Positions 43,688-52,076 of a stretch of 64,000 bases of DNA are shown here, piece by piece; position 1 is the first letter of the stretch, and each line of letters begins with the position of its first letter. The stretch is from Niabella pedocola (GTDB taxonomy: Bacteria; Bacteroidota; Bacteroidia; Chitinophagales; Chitinophagaceae). The stretch spans positions 178,684 to 242,683 of the forward strand of contig NZ_JAJNEC010000001.1 of the NCBI RefSeq assembly GCF_021044425.1, in the 5' to 3' direction. The notes under the pieces are model-generated. The model saw only the letters and a list, made by a program, of their open reading frames with translations. It did no database searches and had not been told where the DNA came from. A program made the translations under genes and the position numbers.

Positions 43688-44845
43688 ATGTCAAAGAGAG
43701 ATTATTACGAGGTCCTGGGTGTTTCAAAATCTGCATCTGCAGATGAAATAAAAAAAGCCTATCGTAAAGTAGCTATGCAATTTCACCCGGACCGGAATCC
43801 TGGTGATAAAGCCGCAGAAGATAAATTTAAAGAGGCGGCCGAAGCGTATGAAATTCTGAGCGATGCCGATAAGCGGGCCCAGTACGACCGGTTTGGTCAT
43901 GCCGGTGTAAGTGGCAACGGCCGTGGCTTTGGAGGCGGAATGAATATGGATGACATCTTCAGCCAGTTTGGAGATGTATTTGGAGAAGACCTGTTCGGAA
44001 GCTTTTTTGGTGGCGGACGCAGCGGCCGGCAGGGGCAGCGGGCACGGGGCGTAAGAGGCAGTAACCTGCGGGTAAAGCTGAAATTGAGTTATGAAGAGAT
44101 CGCCAAAGGCGTTACCAAAAATATCAAGGTAAAAAAATATGTAAGCTGTACCACCTGCGGCGGCAGTGGTGCCAAGGATAAAGGCAGCGTGCAAACCTGT
44201 AGCACCTGTCAGGGCTCGGGCCAGGTACGCCGTGTACAAAACACCTTCCTGGGGCAGATGCAAACGGTTACTACCTGTCCTACCTGTAACGGAGAAGGTA
44301 CTACCATCACCGCAAAATGCAGCAGCTGTAAAGGCGAAGGAAGGGTATATGCCGAAGAAACCATTACCATTGATGTTCCCGCGGGAGTGCAGGCCGGGAT
44401 GCAACTCAGCGTAAGCGGTAAAGGAAATGCCGGGGAGCGCGGAGGTGCCGCCGGTGATCTGATTGTGCTGATTGAAGAAGAAGCACACAAGGAACTGCAC
44501 CGGGAAGGACTGAACGTGGCATATGATCTGCACATTTCCTTTACCGATGCGGTTTTTGGTACCAGCCTGGAAGTGCCCACCATCGACGGTAGGGCAAAGA
44601 TCAAAATTCCGCCCGGTACGCAAAGTGGCAAAATATTCCGGTTAAAAGGAAAGGGTTTTCCCAATGTGCATTCGCATTATGAAAAGGGAGATCAGTTGAT
44701 CCAGGTAAACGTATGGACACCGCAGCAACTGACCGATGAGGAAAAAGAGCTGCTGGAGAAACTTGGTGAATCATCCAATATGAAACCGCAGCCCGAAAAG
44801 GCCGAAAAGGGTTTCTTTGACAAAATAAGAGACCTGTTCAGCTAA
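43688..44845 (+). CDS. dnaJ: chaperone protein DnaJ
   Basis: 385-residue type I Hsp40. J domain at residues 1-70 with F-H-P-D-R-N-P-G (the HPD loop that stimulates DnaK), Gly/Phe-rich linker with F-F-G-G-G, four CxxCxGxG zinc repeats (C-T-T-C-G-G-S-G, C-S-T-C-Q-G-S-G, C-P-T-C-N-G-E-G, C-S-S-C-K-G-E-G), then the two substrate-binding beta domains. All elements are intact. It is translated with grpE and ended by a strong terminator 35 bp beyond its stop. Confidence 0.96.
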   Translation: MSKRDYYEVLGVSKSASADEIKKAYRKVAMQFHPDRNPGDKAAEDKFKEAAEAYEILSDADKRAQYDRFGHAGVSGNGRGFGGGMNMDDIFSQFGDVFGEDLFGSFFGGGRSGRQGQRARGVRGSNLRVKLKLSYEEIAKGVTKNIKVKKYVSCTTCGGSGAKDKGSVQTCSTCQGSGQVRRVQNTFLGQMQTVTTCPTCNGEGTTITAKCSSCKGEGRVYAEETITIDVPAGVQAGMQLSVSGKGNAGERGGAAGDLIVLIEEEAHKELHREGLNVAYDLHISFTDAVFGTSLEVPTIDGRAKIKIPPGTQSGKIFRLKGKGFPNVHSHYEKGDQLIQVNVWTPQQLTDEEKELLEKLGESSNMKPQPEKAEKGFFDKIRDLFS

Positions 44846-44879
44846 GCAGCTGTGCGGACTCAGGCAGATCAATTGATTG

Positions 44880-44920
44880 CAGCCTTAAACCCGTCTTGGG
44901 TTTGAGGCTGTTTTGTTTTA
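44880..44920 (+). terminator. Rho-independent terminator of grpE-dnaJ
   Basis: Stem CAGCCTTAAACCC/GGGTTTGAGGCTG (one mismatch) with loop GTCTT, followed by TTTTGTTTTA. Confidence 0.85.
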
Positions 44921-44926
44921 GATTTG
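44896..44926 (+). promoter_or_regulatory. promoter of the DUF1835-DUF4260-parC operon, nested in the dnaJ terminator
   Basis: TTG at 44896-44898, a 20-bp spacer and TAGATTTG at 44919-44926 fit the phylum consensus. The -33 element lies inside the right arm of the dnaJ terminator stem, and the -7 overlaps its T-tract. Confidence 0.5.
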
Positions 44927-44948
44927 CTGCCACTATAAAACACAAAAG

Positions 44949-45800
44949 ATGATCCATATTGTATTTAACCAGGTAGAAGTGGAGCTGATGCAACAGGTTA
45001 CAGCTCTGGATGAAACCCTGCAGGGGCCCGTAGTGCAGATCCGGGATGATTTTGCAGTGGGCCCGCTTGCCGGCCTGGATACAGAGGAAGGATGGCAGGC
45101 CCGGCTGGATTGGTGGCGCGAACTGCTGAAGGGCGCGCCTTACCCGGATGACCTGGTGGGCAGTTTTGACGACCGGAAGACCGTAGCGGCTTTAAAAGCG
45201 CAGCTTACTGCAGATCCGGAGGAAGTGATCTGGATATGGATGGGACAAAACCAGCATGATGTATGTGGCTACTACTGGCTTATTCCGCAATTGAAGGAAT
45301 TTCAGGGGCGCATCATGGTATTATATATGAACAACCTGCCGTTCATCAACGACAAAGGCCAGATCTTTTACCCGTCCTGGCTGTCGGAGATCCGTCCTTC
45401 TGAATTTTTGAAGGCACGAAAGCTGGCCCGGCCGGTTACGCTGAGCGAGTTTGAAATTGATCCGGACGAGTGGAACAAACTGGTTCAGGAAAACGCGGTG
45501 GTGCGGATACTGGAAGGAGGCAAAAAGATCGCGGGCCGGGATGCCTCATTTTATGATGATGAAATTTTAAAAAACCTCACCGGTGAATGGCAGAAGGCAA
45601 CACGGGTATTATCCAATACACTGAACCGGATGAAGATCAAAACCGGGGATCTGTTTATTATGTGGCGGATGAAGGAACTGATCACTGCCGGAAAAATCAC
45701 CGCAGAAGGAGAAACGGATAAAGACTGGAAAAGCTTTGACGTTCGGCTGGCCGGAAAAAAAGAAACAGCGGAAGAACTGGCCGCGGATGCCGGATCATAA
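44949..45800 (+). CDS. DUF1835 domain-containing protein
   Basis: 283-residue cytosolic protein. The opening M-I-H-I-V-F-N and the motifs V-V-Q-I-R-D-D-F-A-V-G-P-L and W-M-G-Q-N-Q-H-D-V-C-G-Y-Y-W match DUF1835. The C-terminal part (residues about 165-260, D-E-W-N-K-L) resembles the DUF3658 partner domain. Function unknown. It is the first gene of an operon with DUF4260 and parC: the next start is 13 bp beyond its stop. Confidence 0.85.
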   Translation: MIHIVFNQVEVELMQQVTALDETLQGPVVQIRDDFAVGPLAGLDTEEGWQARLDWWRELLKGAPYPDDLVGSFDDRKTVAALKAQLTADPEEVIWIWMGQNQHDVCGYYWLIPQLKEFQGRIMVLYMNNLPFINDKGQIFYPSWLSEIRPSEFLKARKLARPVTLSEFEIDPDEWNKLVQENAVVRILEGGKKIAGRDASFYDDEILKNLTGEWQKATRVLSNTLNRMKIKTGDLFIMWRMKELITAGKITAEGETDKDWKSFDVRLAGKKETAEELAADAGS

Positions 45801-45813
45801 ACCGGGAAAAATA

Positions 45814-46182
45814 ATGAAAACGCTCCTTACCCTTGAAGAGATTGGAATGGCTTTGCTGGCCATCGCTGGGCTGTATCATTACGAGGCGCCGTGGTGGATC
45901 TATTTACTGCTGCTTTTCGGGCCCGATATCAGCATGACGGGGTACCTGATCAGCAACAGGGCAGGAGCCGTTTTGTATAATCTTTTTCATCACAAAACAG
46001 TGGCCATTTTGCTTTATCTTGCCGGCGTTGCGCTGGTTAGCCAGGTGTTGATTTTTTCGGGGATCATTCTCTTTGGCCACGCATCGCTGGACCGGATCCT
46101 GGGGTACGGACTGAAGTTAAAACAAGGATTTAATTATACGCATTTAGGACTTATAGGAAAGAAAGAACATGAAAGACGATAG
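45814..46182 (+). CDS. DUF4260 family membrane protein
   Basis: 122 residues from ATG 45814, chosen because the upstream in-frame ATG at 45736 lies inside the DUF1835 gene. Three to four hydrophobic segments (I-G-M-A-L-L-A-I-A-G-L-Y, W-W-I-Y-L-L-L-L-F-G-P-D, V-A-I-L-L-Y-L-A-G-V-A-L) and the conserved G-P-D-I-S-M-x-G-Y-L. The end (L-G-Y-G-L-K, F-x-x-T-H-L-G) fits the family. Function unknown. Its 3' end overlaps the parC start by 14 bp. Confidence 0.82.
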   Translation: MKTLLTLEEIGMALLAIAGLYHYEAPWWIYLLLLFGPDISMTGYLISNRAGAVLYNLFHHKTVAILLYLAGVALVSQVLIFSGIILFGHASLDRILGYGLKLKQGFNYTHLGLIGKKEHERR

Positions 46183-48691
46183 CACAACAGCAGAAGGAAC
46201 ATTTGAAGACAATGAGATCACCGGGTTGCAGGGGCAGTTTAAAACCTGGTTCCTGGACTATGCTTCCTATGTAATTTTAGAGCGGGCAGTGCCTGCTATT
46301 GAAGACGGGTTAAAACCGGTGCAGCGCCGGATCCTCCATTCCATGAAGCAGATGGATGACGGCCGCTTGCATAAGGTGGCAAATATTGTAGGGCAAACCA
46401 TGTCGTACCATCCGCACGGGGATATGAGTATCCGGGATGCACTCGTAAATATGGGGCAGAAGGACCTGCTGGTTGACACACAGGGAAACTGGGGGAACGT
46501 GGAAACCGGTGATGATGCGGCGGCCTCCCGATATATTGAAGCGCGCCTGAGCAAGTTTGCCCTGGAAGTGGCATTTAATGCTAAAACAACCGACTGGCAA
46601 CTGAGCTATGACGGAAGAAATAATGAGCCCATCACGCTGCCGATGAAATTTCCCCTGCTGTTGGCACAAGGGGCCGAGGGGATTGCCGTGGGCTTGTCGA
46701 CCAAGATCCTTCCGCACAACTTTATTGAACTGATCGATGCATCGATCAAATACCTGAAGGGTAAGAAATTTGAATTGTATCCCGACTTTCAAACCGGTGG
46801 TATGATTGACGTGGCGGATTATAATAATGGGAAGAGAGGCGGTAAAGTAAAAGTACGGGCGCATATTGAGGAGCTGGATAAAAAAACACTGCTGATCAAA
46901 AGCGTGCCTTACGCGGTAACCACCGATCAGCTGATCGAATCGATCGTAAAAGCCAACGACCAGGGGAAGATAAAGATCAAAAAGGTTACGGATAATACGG
47001 CAGCAAATGTAGAAGTACAGGTAGACCTGGCACCGGGTATTTCGCCCGATATCACCATCGATGCCCTGTATAAATTTACGTCCTGCGAAATTTCTATTTC
47101 CCCCAATGCCTGCGTGATCGTGGATAAAAAGCCGCGCTTCCTGTCGGTTCCGGACCTGCTGAAGATCTCGGTCGATAATACCAAGGACCTGCTGCAAAAG
47201 GAACTGGAAATAAAACTGGCGGAGCTGAACGAGAAGTGGCATTATACTTCGCTTGAAAAGATCTTCTTTGAAGAAAAGATCTATAAAGAGCTGGAGAAAA
47301 AATATGAGACCTGGGATAAAGTGATCATGGCAATTGATAAAGCCTTTGTGCCCTTTAAAAAGCAGCTGAAGCGGGATATAACCCGGGAAGATATCCTGAA
47401 GCTGACGGAGAAACCGGTGCGCCGGATCTACCGCCTGGATATCGATGAACTGAATGCGCAGATTAAAGGGCTGGAAGCGGAGATCAAACAGGTGAAACAT
47501 GACCTGGAGCACCTGGTGGATTATGCCGTGGCCTATTTTGAAAACCTGTTGAAAAAATTCAGCAAAGGCAAGGAGCGTAAAACAGAGATCAAACAGTTTG
47601 AGGTAATTGAAGCGCGGAATGTGGTGATCGCAAATACCAAACTGTATATGGACCGTTCCGGCGGCTTTATCGGTACCGGTTTAAAGAAGGAAGAATTCTT
47701 ATTTGACTGTTCCGACCTGGATGATATCATCGTATTTACGAAGCGCGGGATCATGAAAGTGATCAAGGTGTCTGATAAAACCTTTGTGGGCAAGGACATT
47801 TTGTATGCCGCGGTCTTTTTAAAGAATGACGAGCGCACCACCTATAATATGATCTATGTGGATGGCAAAACCGGTGTGAGCTATGCCAAGCGTTTTAATG
47901 TAACCGGTATTACACGGGATAAGGTATACGATCTTACAAAGGGCGATGAAAAAAGTAAGGTGCACTATTTTACCGTAAATCCAAACGGGGAGGCCGAAGT
48001 GGTAAAGATCACCCTGAGTCCGAATTCTACGGCGCGGGTGAAAGAGCTTGAATTTTATTTTGAAGAGCTGGGCATTAAAGGGCGCAGCAGCATGGGGAAC
48101 CAGGTAACCAAGTACCCCATCAAGTCCGTTAAATTTAAGGAAGCAGGCCGCGCCACGCTTAGCGGAAGGAAACTTTGGTTTGACGATAAATTCGGCCGCT
48201 TAAGTGCGGAAGAAAAGGGGCAGTACCTGGGTATGTTTGAGCCGGATGATCGCATACTGGTGCTGTATACGGACGGCTATTATGAAATAACCGACCAGGA
48301 GATGACACAGAAATTTGATGCGGAGAAAGTGTTGCTGATTGAACGGTTTGACCCTGAAAAGATCATTACGGCCGTTTATGTGGATCAGAAGCTGTTACAG
48401 TTTAATGTAAAACGGTTTAAAATTGAAACATCAACCCTGAAGAATAAATTCCTGTTTATTAAGGAAGGCGATGGCAATTACCTGGAATGTGCCACCACTA
48501 TGGATGAGCCGGTGTTGATGGTACAAAGCGGGAAGGGCAGCCAGATACGCAATGCGAAGTTTAAGCTCGCCAAGATCACAGACGTGATGGGCTGGAAAGC
48601 CGTGGGCGCCAAGCTGACCGATTATAATAAATCGGTGGTGATGGAGTGGGTTGAACATGAAAAGCCGACCAACCAGCAGGAGTTGTTTTAA
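46169..48691 (+). CDS. parC: DNA topoisomerase IV subunit A (GyrA/ParC family)
   Basis: 840-residue type II topoisomerase subunit. The breakage-reunion domain has L-K-P-V-Q-R-R-I-L-H, the H-P-H-G-D helix region and the nucleophilic Y122 in A-A-S-R-Y-I-E-A-R-L. The C-terminal part is a degenerate beta-pinwheel without a clear GyrA box, which favours topoisomerase IV (decatenation) over gyrase. In many Bacteroidota the partner parE is adjacent, but no parE is seen here. It is the last gene of an operon with DUF1835 and DUF4260, overlapping the latter by 14 bp. Confidence 0.9.
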   Translation: MKDDSTTAEGTFEDNEITGLQGQFKTWFLDYASYVILERAVPAIEDGLKPVQRRILHSMKQMDDGRLHKVANIVGQTMSYHPHGDMSIRDALVNMGQKDLLVDTQGNWGNVETGDDAAASRYIEARLSKFALEVAFNAKTTDWQLSYDGRNNEPITLPMKFPLLLAQGAEGIAVGLSTKILPHNFIELIDASIKYLKGKKFELYPDFQTGGMIDVADYNNGKRGGKVKVRAHIEELDKKTLLIKSVPYAVTTDQLIESIVKANDQGKIKIKKVTDNTAANVEVQVDLAPGISPDITIDALYKFTSCEISISPNACVIVDKKPRFLSVPDLLKISVDNTKDLLQKELEIKLAELNEKWHYTSLEKIFFEEKIYKELEKKYETWDKVIMAIDKAFVPFKKQLKRDITREDILKLTEKPVRRIYRLDIDELNAQIKGLEAEIKQVKHDLEHLVDYAVAYFENLLKKFSKGKERKTEIKQFEVIEARNVVIANTKLYMDRSGGFIGTGLKKEEFLFDCSDLDDIIVFTKRGIMKVIKVSDKTFVGKDILYAAVFLKNDERTTYNMIYVDGKTGVSYAKRFNVTGITRDKVYDLTKGDEKSKVHYFTVNPNGEAEVVKITLSPNSTARVKELEFYFEELGIKGRSSMGNQVTKYPIKSVKFKEAGRATLSGRKLWFDDKFGRLSAEEKGQYLGMFEPDDRILVLYTDGYYEITDQEMTQKFDAEKVLLIERFDPEKIITAVYVDQKLLQFNVKRFKIETSTLKNKFLFIKEGDGNYLECATTMDEPVLMVQSGKGSQIRNAKFKLAKITDVMGWKAVGAKLTDYNKSVVMEWVEHEKPTNQQELF

Positions 48692-48864
48692 GCGTTATCA
48701 GGCGGTATCAAGTCGTTTAAAACGTACAGTCTTTCTGTCCGCCGCAGCGGATCAGCATCTATGGATGGATAACTTTCTTTAGATGCCGGAACAATCCCCG
48801 CTTGTCGGGACGGCAAGACAAATAGAAGATTTTTGATACAGCCTAATAATAGTATATTTAAACA

Positions 48865-49512
48865 ATGACAGATATTTTTGAAATAGCGGATCTGTATAAG
48901 GCCCTGCTGGCATTGCTGGCGGGTGTGATCCTTGGGCTGGAACGGGAGCTTAAGGATAAAGCTGCGGGCTTAAAGACCATTTCGGTTATCTGCCTGGGCT
49001 CGGCATTGTTTTCCATTTTATCATTGAAGATCACCGGTCCTTATGCAGATGGTGCGCGCATCGCTTCTTATATTGTGAGTGGTATCGGTTTCCTTGGAGC
49101 AGGTGTGATCTTTAAGGACGGCGCCAATGTTTCGGGCCTTACCACCGCCAGTGTGATCTGGATGGCTGCAGCCGTGGGCATGTCTATTGGCTTTGGTAAG
49201 ATTTACCTCGCCGCCATCTTCCTGGCCACCTGTTTGCTGATCATTTATACCGGGCGCTATCTGAACCTGGCGCTTTTTTCGGGTAAAACCAACCGGGTAT
49301 TAAAGATCATCTTGCTGCACAATAATACAACGATCAAAGACGAGATCATTAAACAGCTGAGGCCATACACGTCCAGACTGGAGCAGGTAAAACTGGAATC
49401 GTTTCCCGAAAAAATGATTGTATCCCTGAACCTGATGATTCCTACCAAAAAGCTGGCGCAGCTGGAAGAGTACCTGGTAAAGGAACACCGGATCGAAAGT
49501 TTTGAATTATAG
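48865..49512 (+). CDS. MgtC/SapB family protein
   Basis: 215-residue inner-membrane protein. The N-terminal 140 residues contain about four to five hydrophobic helices, with the family motifs G-L-E-R-E-L-K-D-K-A-A-G-L, R-I-A-S-Y-I-V-S-G-I-G-F-L-G-A-G and G-L-T-T-A-S-V-I-W. A soluble C-terminal domain (about 145-215) resembles an ACT-like regulator. In other bacteria MgtC proteins modulate ATP synthase and survival in low magnesium; the role here is not shown. It is a single gene with a bidirectional terminator 100 bp downstream. Confidence 0.9.
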   Translation: MTDIFEIADLYKALLALLAGVILGLERELKDKAAGLKTISVICLGSALFSILSLKITGPYADGARIASYIVSGIGFLGAGVIFKDGANVSGLTTASVIWMAAAVGMSIGFGKIYLAAIFLATCLLIIYTGRYLNLALFSGKTNRVLKIILLHNNTTIKDEIIKQLRPYTSRLEQVKLESFPEKMIVSLNLMIPTKKLAQLEEYLVKEHRIESFEL

Positions 49513-49614
49513 CCATCAGCAGCCAGCAATCAGTTTTCAGCGTTCTTTAAACCATCTTCAGTCACCGAATACCAGAAACAAGCAAAAGTTTTATTTTTAC
49601 TTACATGCAACAGC

Positions 49615-49650
49615 ACAAAAGCGGGCCGCCTTGCCGGTGCCCGCTTTTGT
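49615..49650. terminator. bidirectional terminator between mgtC-like and Gfo/Idh genes
   Basis: Perfect 12-bp stem ACAAAAGCGGGC/GCCCGCTTTTGT with a 12-nt loop, lying between two convergent genes. The A/T ends of the stem supply the T-tract in both directions. Confidence 0.85.
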
Positions 49651-49673
49651 TATATGAACACAATCCTGGTATC

Positions 49674-51032
49674 TTAATATTTAAATACTTTTCCGCCCGC
49701 CATTACTTCCTGTGTTTGCTCATTAAAAGTGGCTCTCATGCCCGTGCGGGCAGCCGCTGTAGCCATAATATTGGCAATGGAGTGCATATAGCCGGCTTCT
49801 GCGGGTGCATTGGTTTGTTTACGGCTGCGCACACATTCCATCCAGTTGAGCATATGGCTGCTGGTGAGCGGATCGGCGCCGGTATTGGCGGAAGTCTCTA
49901 CCTTTTCTGCTTTATCCGTTAACGAAAATTCCGGCAGCAGGTTGGGCTGCATACCCATTGGTTTGGCAAATTTTTCTTCCAGTCCGCCATTGGGTGAAAC
50001 CTTATTGGTGATCAGGTTCAGTTCACCGCCGTTGGAATAGTAAACCTCAGCGGGCCGCTCGTCTCCATTGGTCATACGGCTCATAAACACTACCTGGAAG
50101 CCTTTGGCAGCATCGTTTTCCGGGCCATAGTCAAATACCGCGGTTGTCGTATCCCAGTTCCGGCGACCGTCTTTCCACTGGTAAATGCCACCGTTGGCCG
50201 TTACGCTACGCGGATGTTTTAGTCCGCTGAACCAGTGCACCGTATCAATCTGGTGGCTCATCCATTGGCCAAAAGCCCCGGAGGAGTAGGGCCAAAACAG
50301 GCGGTACTCCAGGTATTTGCGCGGATCCCAGTCTTCATAAGGCCGGTTCATCAGGAACCGTTTCCAGTCAGTATCTTCTTTTTTTAACCTGGCTACCAGT
50401 TCCGGCCGGCGCCAGCGCCCGGGCTGGTTTACATTCCAGGTAAGTTCTACCATATTGATAGCACCAAATTTTCCGGATTTGATAAATTCGTCGGCGGCTT
50501 TATAATTGGCACCACTGCGGCGCTGAGAGCCGATCTGGATGATCTGTTTGGAGGCCTTAATGGCTTTTAAAGCAGCACGGGCATCGTCCATCGTTTCGGC
50601 AAAGGGTTTTTCCACATACGCATCGCATTTGGCGCTGACCGCTTCAATAGCGCAAAGGGCATGTTGAAAATCGGCGGTGCTGATGATCACGGCATCCACA
50701 TCTTTGGCGGAATAGAGCTCCTCATTATTGCGGAACCCTTTTACCGGGTGCCCCAGTTTTTCTGAAAGGAAGGCCGTGCCCTGGTCGCGCCGGTAATTCC
50801 ACAGATCGGACACTCCGGTAATATCGAAATTCAGTTTTTTATAATGATTCAGGAACGATGGAAAGAGGGAGCTGCGAAACCGGTCGGAGAACCCTACAAT
50901 ACCCACGCGCACCCGGTCGTTGGCACCCAGGATATTTCCATAACTTTTTGCAGACAAGCCCATGGAGGCCAGGTAGGTACCGGTGGTAGCCAGGGTAGCC
51001 TGTTGAATAAATTTTCTTCTTGATTGAGACAT
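49674..51032 (-). CDS. Gfo/Idh/MocA family oxidoreductase, Tat-exported
   Basis: 452-residue NAD(P)-dependent sugar oxidoreductase or relative. The twin-arginine leader S-R-R-K-F-I-Q-Q-A precedes a hydrophobic segment, so the folded protein is exported with its cofactor. The Rossmann part (V-R-V-G-I-V-G-F-S-D-R-F) and the E-K-P-F-A-E-T motif mark the N-terminal domain. The C-terminal alpha/beta domain follows (H-Q-I-D-T-V-H-W-F-S-G). The large family is often found in polysaccharide-degrading Bacteroidota; the substrate is unknown. No operon partners. Confidence 0.9.
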   Translation of the reverse strand: MSQSRRKFIQQATLATTGTYLASMGLSAKSYGNILGANDRVRVGIVGFSDRFRSSLFPSFLNHYKKLNFDITGVSDLWNYRRDQGTAFLSEKLGHPVKGFRNNEELYSAKDVDAVIISTADFQHALCAIEAVSAKCDAYVEKPFAETMDDARAALKAIKASKQIIQIGSQRRSGANYKAADEFIKSGKFGAINMVELTWNVNQPGRWRRPELVARLKKEDTDWKRFLMNRPYEDWDPRKYLEYRLFWPYSSGAFGQWMSHQIDTVHWFSGLKHPRSVTANGGIYQWKDGRRNWDTTTAVFDYGPENDAAKGFQVVFMSRMTNGDERPAEVYYSNGGELNLITNKVSPNGGLEEKFAKPMGMQPNLLPEFSLTDKAEKVETSANTGADPLTSSHMLNWMECVRSRKQTNAPAEAGYMHSIANIMATAAARTGMRATFNEQTQEVMAGGKVFKY

Positions 51033-51442
51033 ATGGCTTCGTTTTAAGGGCGGGTAAAAACTGCATACCGCAATCCCGCAGGTTAAATTTAGCCAACAAA
51101 GCGGAATAATCGCTTTTAAAAAACGGGTATTTTGCTATAACGTTTTCGGAGGGGAGCAGAAGCCGGATTCGAGTATTCAGATTCCAGATTTTTGAGATTC
51201 CAGATTTGAGAATCCAGAATCCAGATTCTACGTCGTTTACTTAAGCGATTTTTTTTAATTGCCGCAGATGTGCTAATTACGCCTGCACAGCTTTCCTTGT
51301 GGTATTTTGAGTGACCTGTACCGGATCTGCGCATCTGCAGCCTTAAGGAAACGACATTGTTTTCAGATTCGGGAATTGAGATACGAAATTGGAGTGCCAC
51401 CGGATCCTGGAATCTCAAGTCTGGATTCCCGTATCTGACATC
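51033..51442. repeat. gap with inverted repeat arms and a dispersed element
   Basis: No gene; a 6S RNA might be expected next to zapA by analogy, but I see no convincing structure. The left part (about 51165-51225) is made of AGATTCCAGATTTGAGAATC-type words. The right end (about 51405-51437) carries their reverse complement (TGGAATCTCAAGTCTGGATT), so the two form long imperfect arms. Between them, 51238-51356 matches the partial element at 23409-23484. Confidence 0.65.
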
Positions 51443-51745
51443 TTAGTCATTCCCCAACTCGCTGTCGAGGATGGCTTCCAGCTGGTCCAGCTTTTCCATA
51501 ATGCTGCCGGAGTCCATGGATGATGCGGCTTCTGCCTTAAATTCCGTGGCAAACCAGATCAGTACCATCGATACATAATCCTGCATGTCCTTACCCGGAA
51601 ATGTTTTTTTAAACTCCATTACTTTGTCGTTAATGATCTTAATGGAGTGGCGAACAGTTTCTTCGTCAGCCGGTTCTACCTTGATGCGGAAGTGCCGGTC
51701 GGCGATCATAATATTGGCGGGGATCAGATTTTCTTCCTGTGACAT
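51443..51745 (-). CDS. zapA: cell division protein ZapA
   Basis: 100-residue FtsZ-ring-associated protein. The N-terminal globular part has N-I-M-I-A-D-R-H-F-R-I-K-V-E-P-A-D-E-E, and the C-terminal helix (V-M-E-F-K-K-T-F to the end) is the dimeric coiled coil. The length is normal. It follows the small coiled-coil gene by 15 bp and pheT by 331 bp; the three share one direction and are probably one operon. The pheT-zapA link is common in Bacteroidota. Confidence 0.88.
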   Translation of the reverse strand: MSQEENLIPANIMIADRHFRIKVEPADEETVRHSIKIINDKVMEFKKTFPGKDMQDYVSMVLIWFATEFKAEAASSMDSGSIMEKLDQLEAILDSELGND

Positions 51746-51760
51746 GATTTTACATTTAGG

Positions 51761-52051
51761 TTAAACACTCAGCAATGCAATACACCGGTCTATTTCGCGC
51801 AGATAGCCATTGATCCTTTTTTCAAAGGCCTTTCGCTCTTCCGTGTTCATGGGGGTGTTGCCATATCGGGCGATGTCCAGCTGCTGCTGTGCGGTTTCCA
51901 TATTGGACACTGCCGTAGCGGCAGCGGCCCGGGTTTCTTCCAGCTCCTGCTTCAGGGCGCTATTTTCTTTTTCAATAGCGGCGTTTTTCCGGCTTAGCTG
52001 GATCAGTTTTTCCTGTATCTGCTTTATTTTTTCTTCGATTGCCTGACTCAT
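51761..52051 (-). CDS. small coiled-coil protein upstream of zapA
   Basis: 96 residues, nearly all coiled coil from residue 3 to about 65 (I-E-E-K-I-K-Q-I-Q-E-K-L-I-Q-L and following heptads), ending in a short segment N-G-Y-L-R-E-I-D-R-C-I-A-L-L. No database name is recognised. Size, structure and position between pheT and zapA suggest a partner of ZapA similar in kind to ZapB, but sequence similarity to ZapB is not evident. Gaps of 25 bp to pheT and 15 bp to zapA point to co-transcription. Confidence 0.75.
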   Translation of the reverse strand: MSQAIEEKIKQIQEKLIQLSRKNAAIEKENSALKQELEETRAAAATAVSNMETAQQQLDIARYGNTPMNTEERKAFEKRINGYLREIDRCIALLSV

Positions 52052-52076
52052 CAGTAAACAATTTCATGTGAACGGA

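Noticed and set aside
46310..47512. 400-codon minus-strand open frame opposite parC
   Set aside because: Antisense shadow of a conserved topoisomerase; no signal, motif or promoter.
51033..51442. 6S RNA gene next to zapA
   Set aside because: Expected by analogy with other bacteria, but the region is made of degenerate repeats and no long bulged hairpin typical of 6S RNA could be traced.
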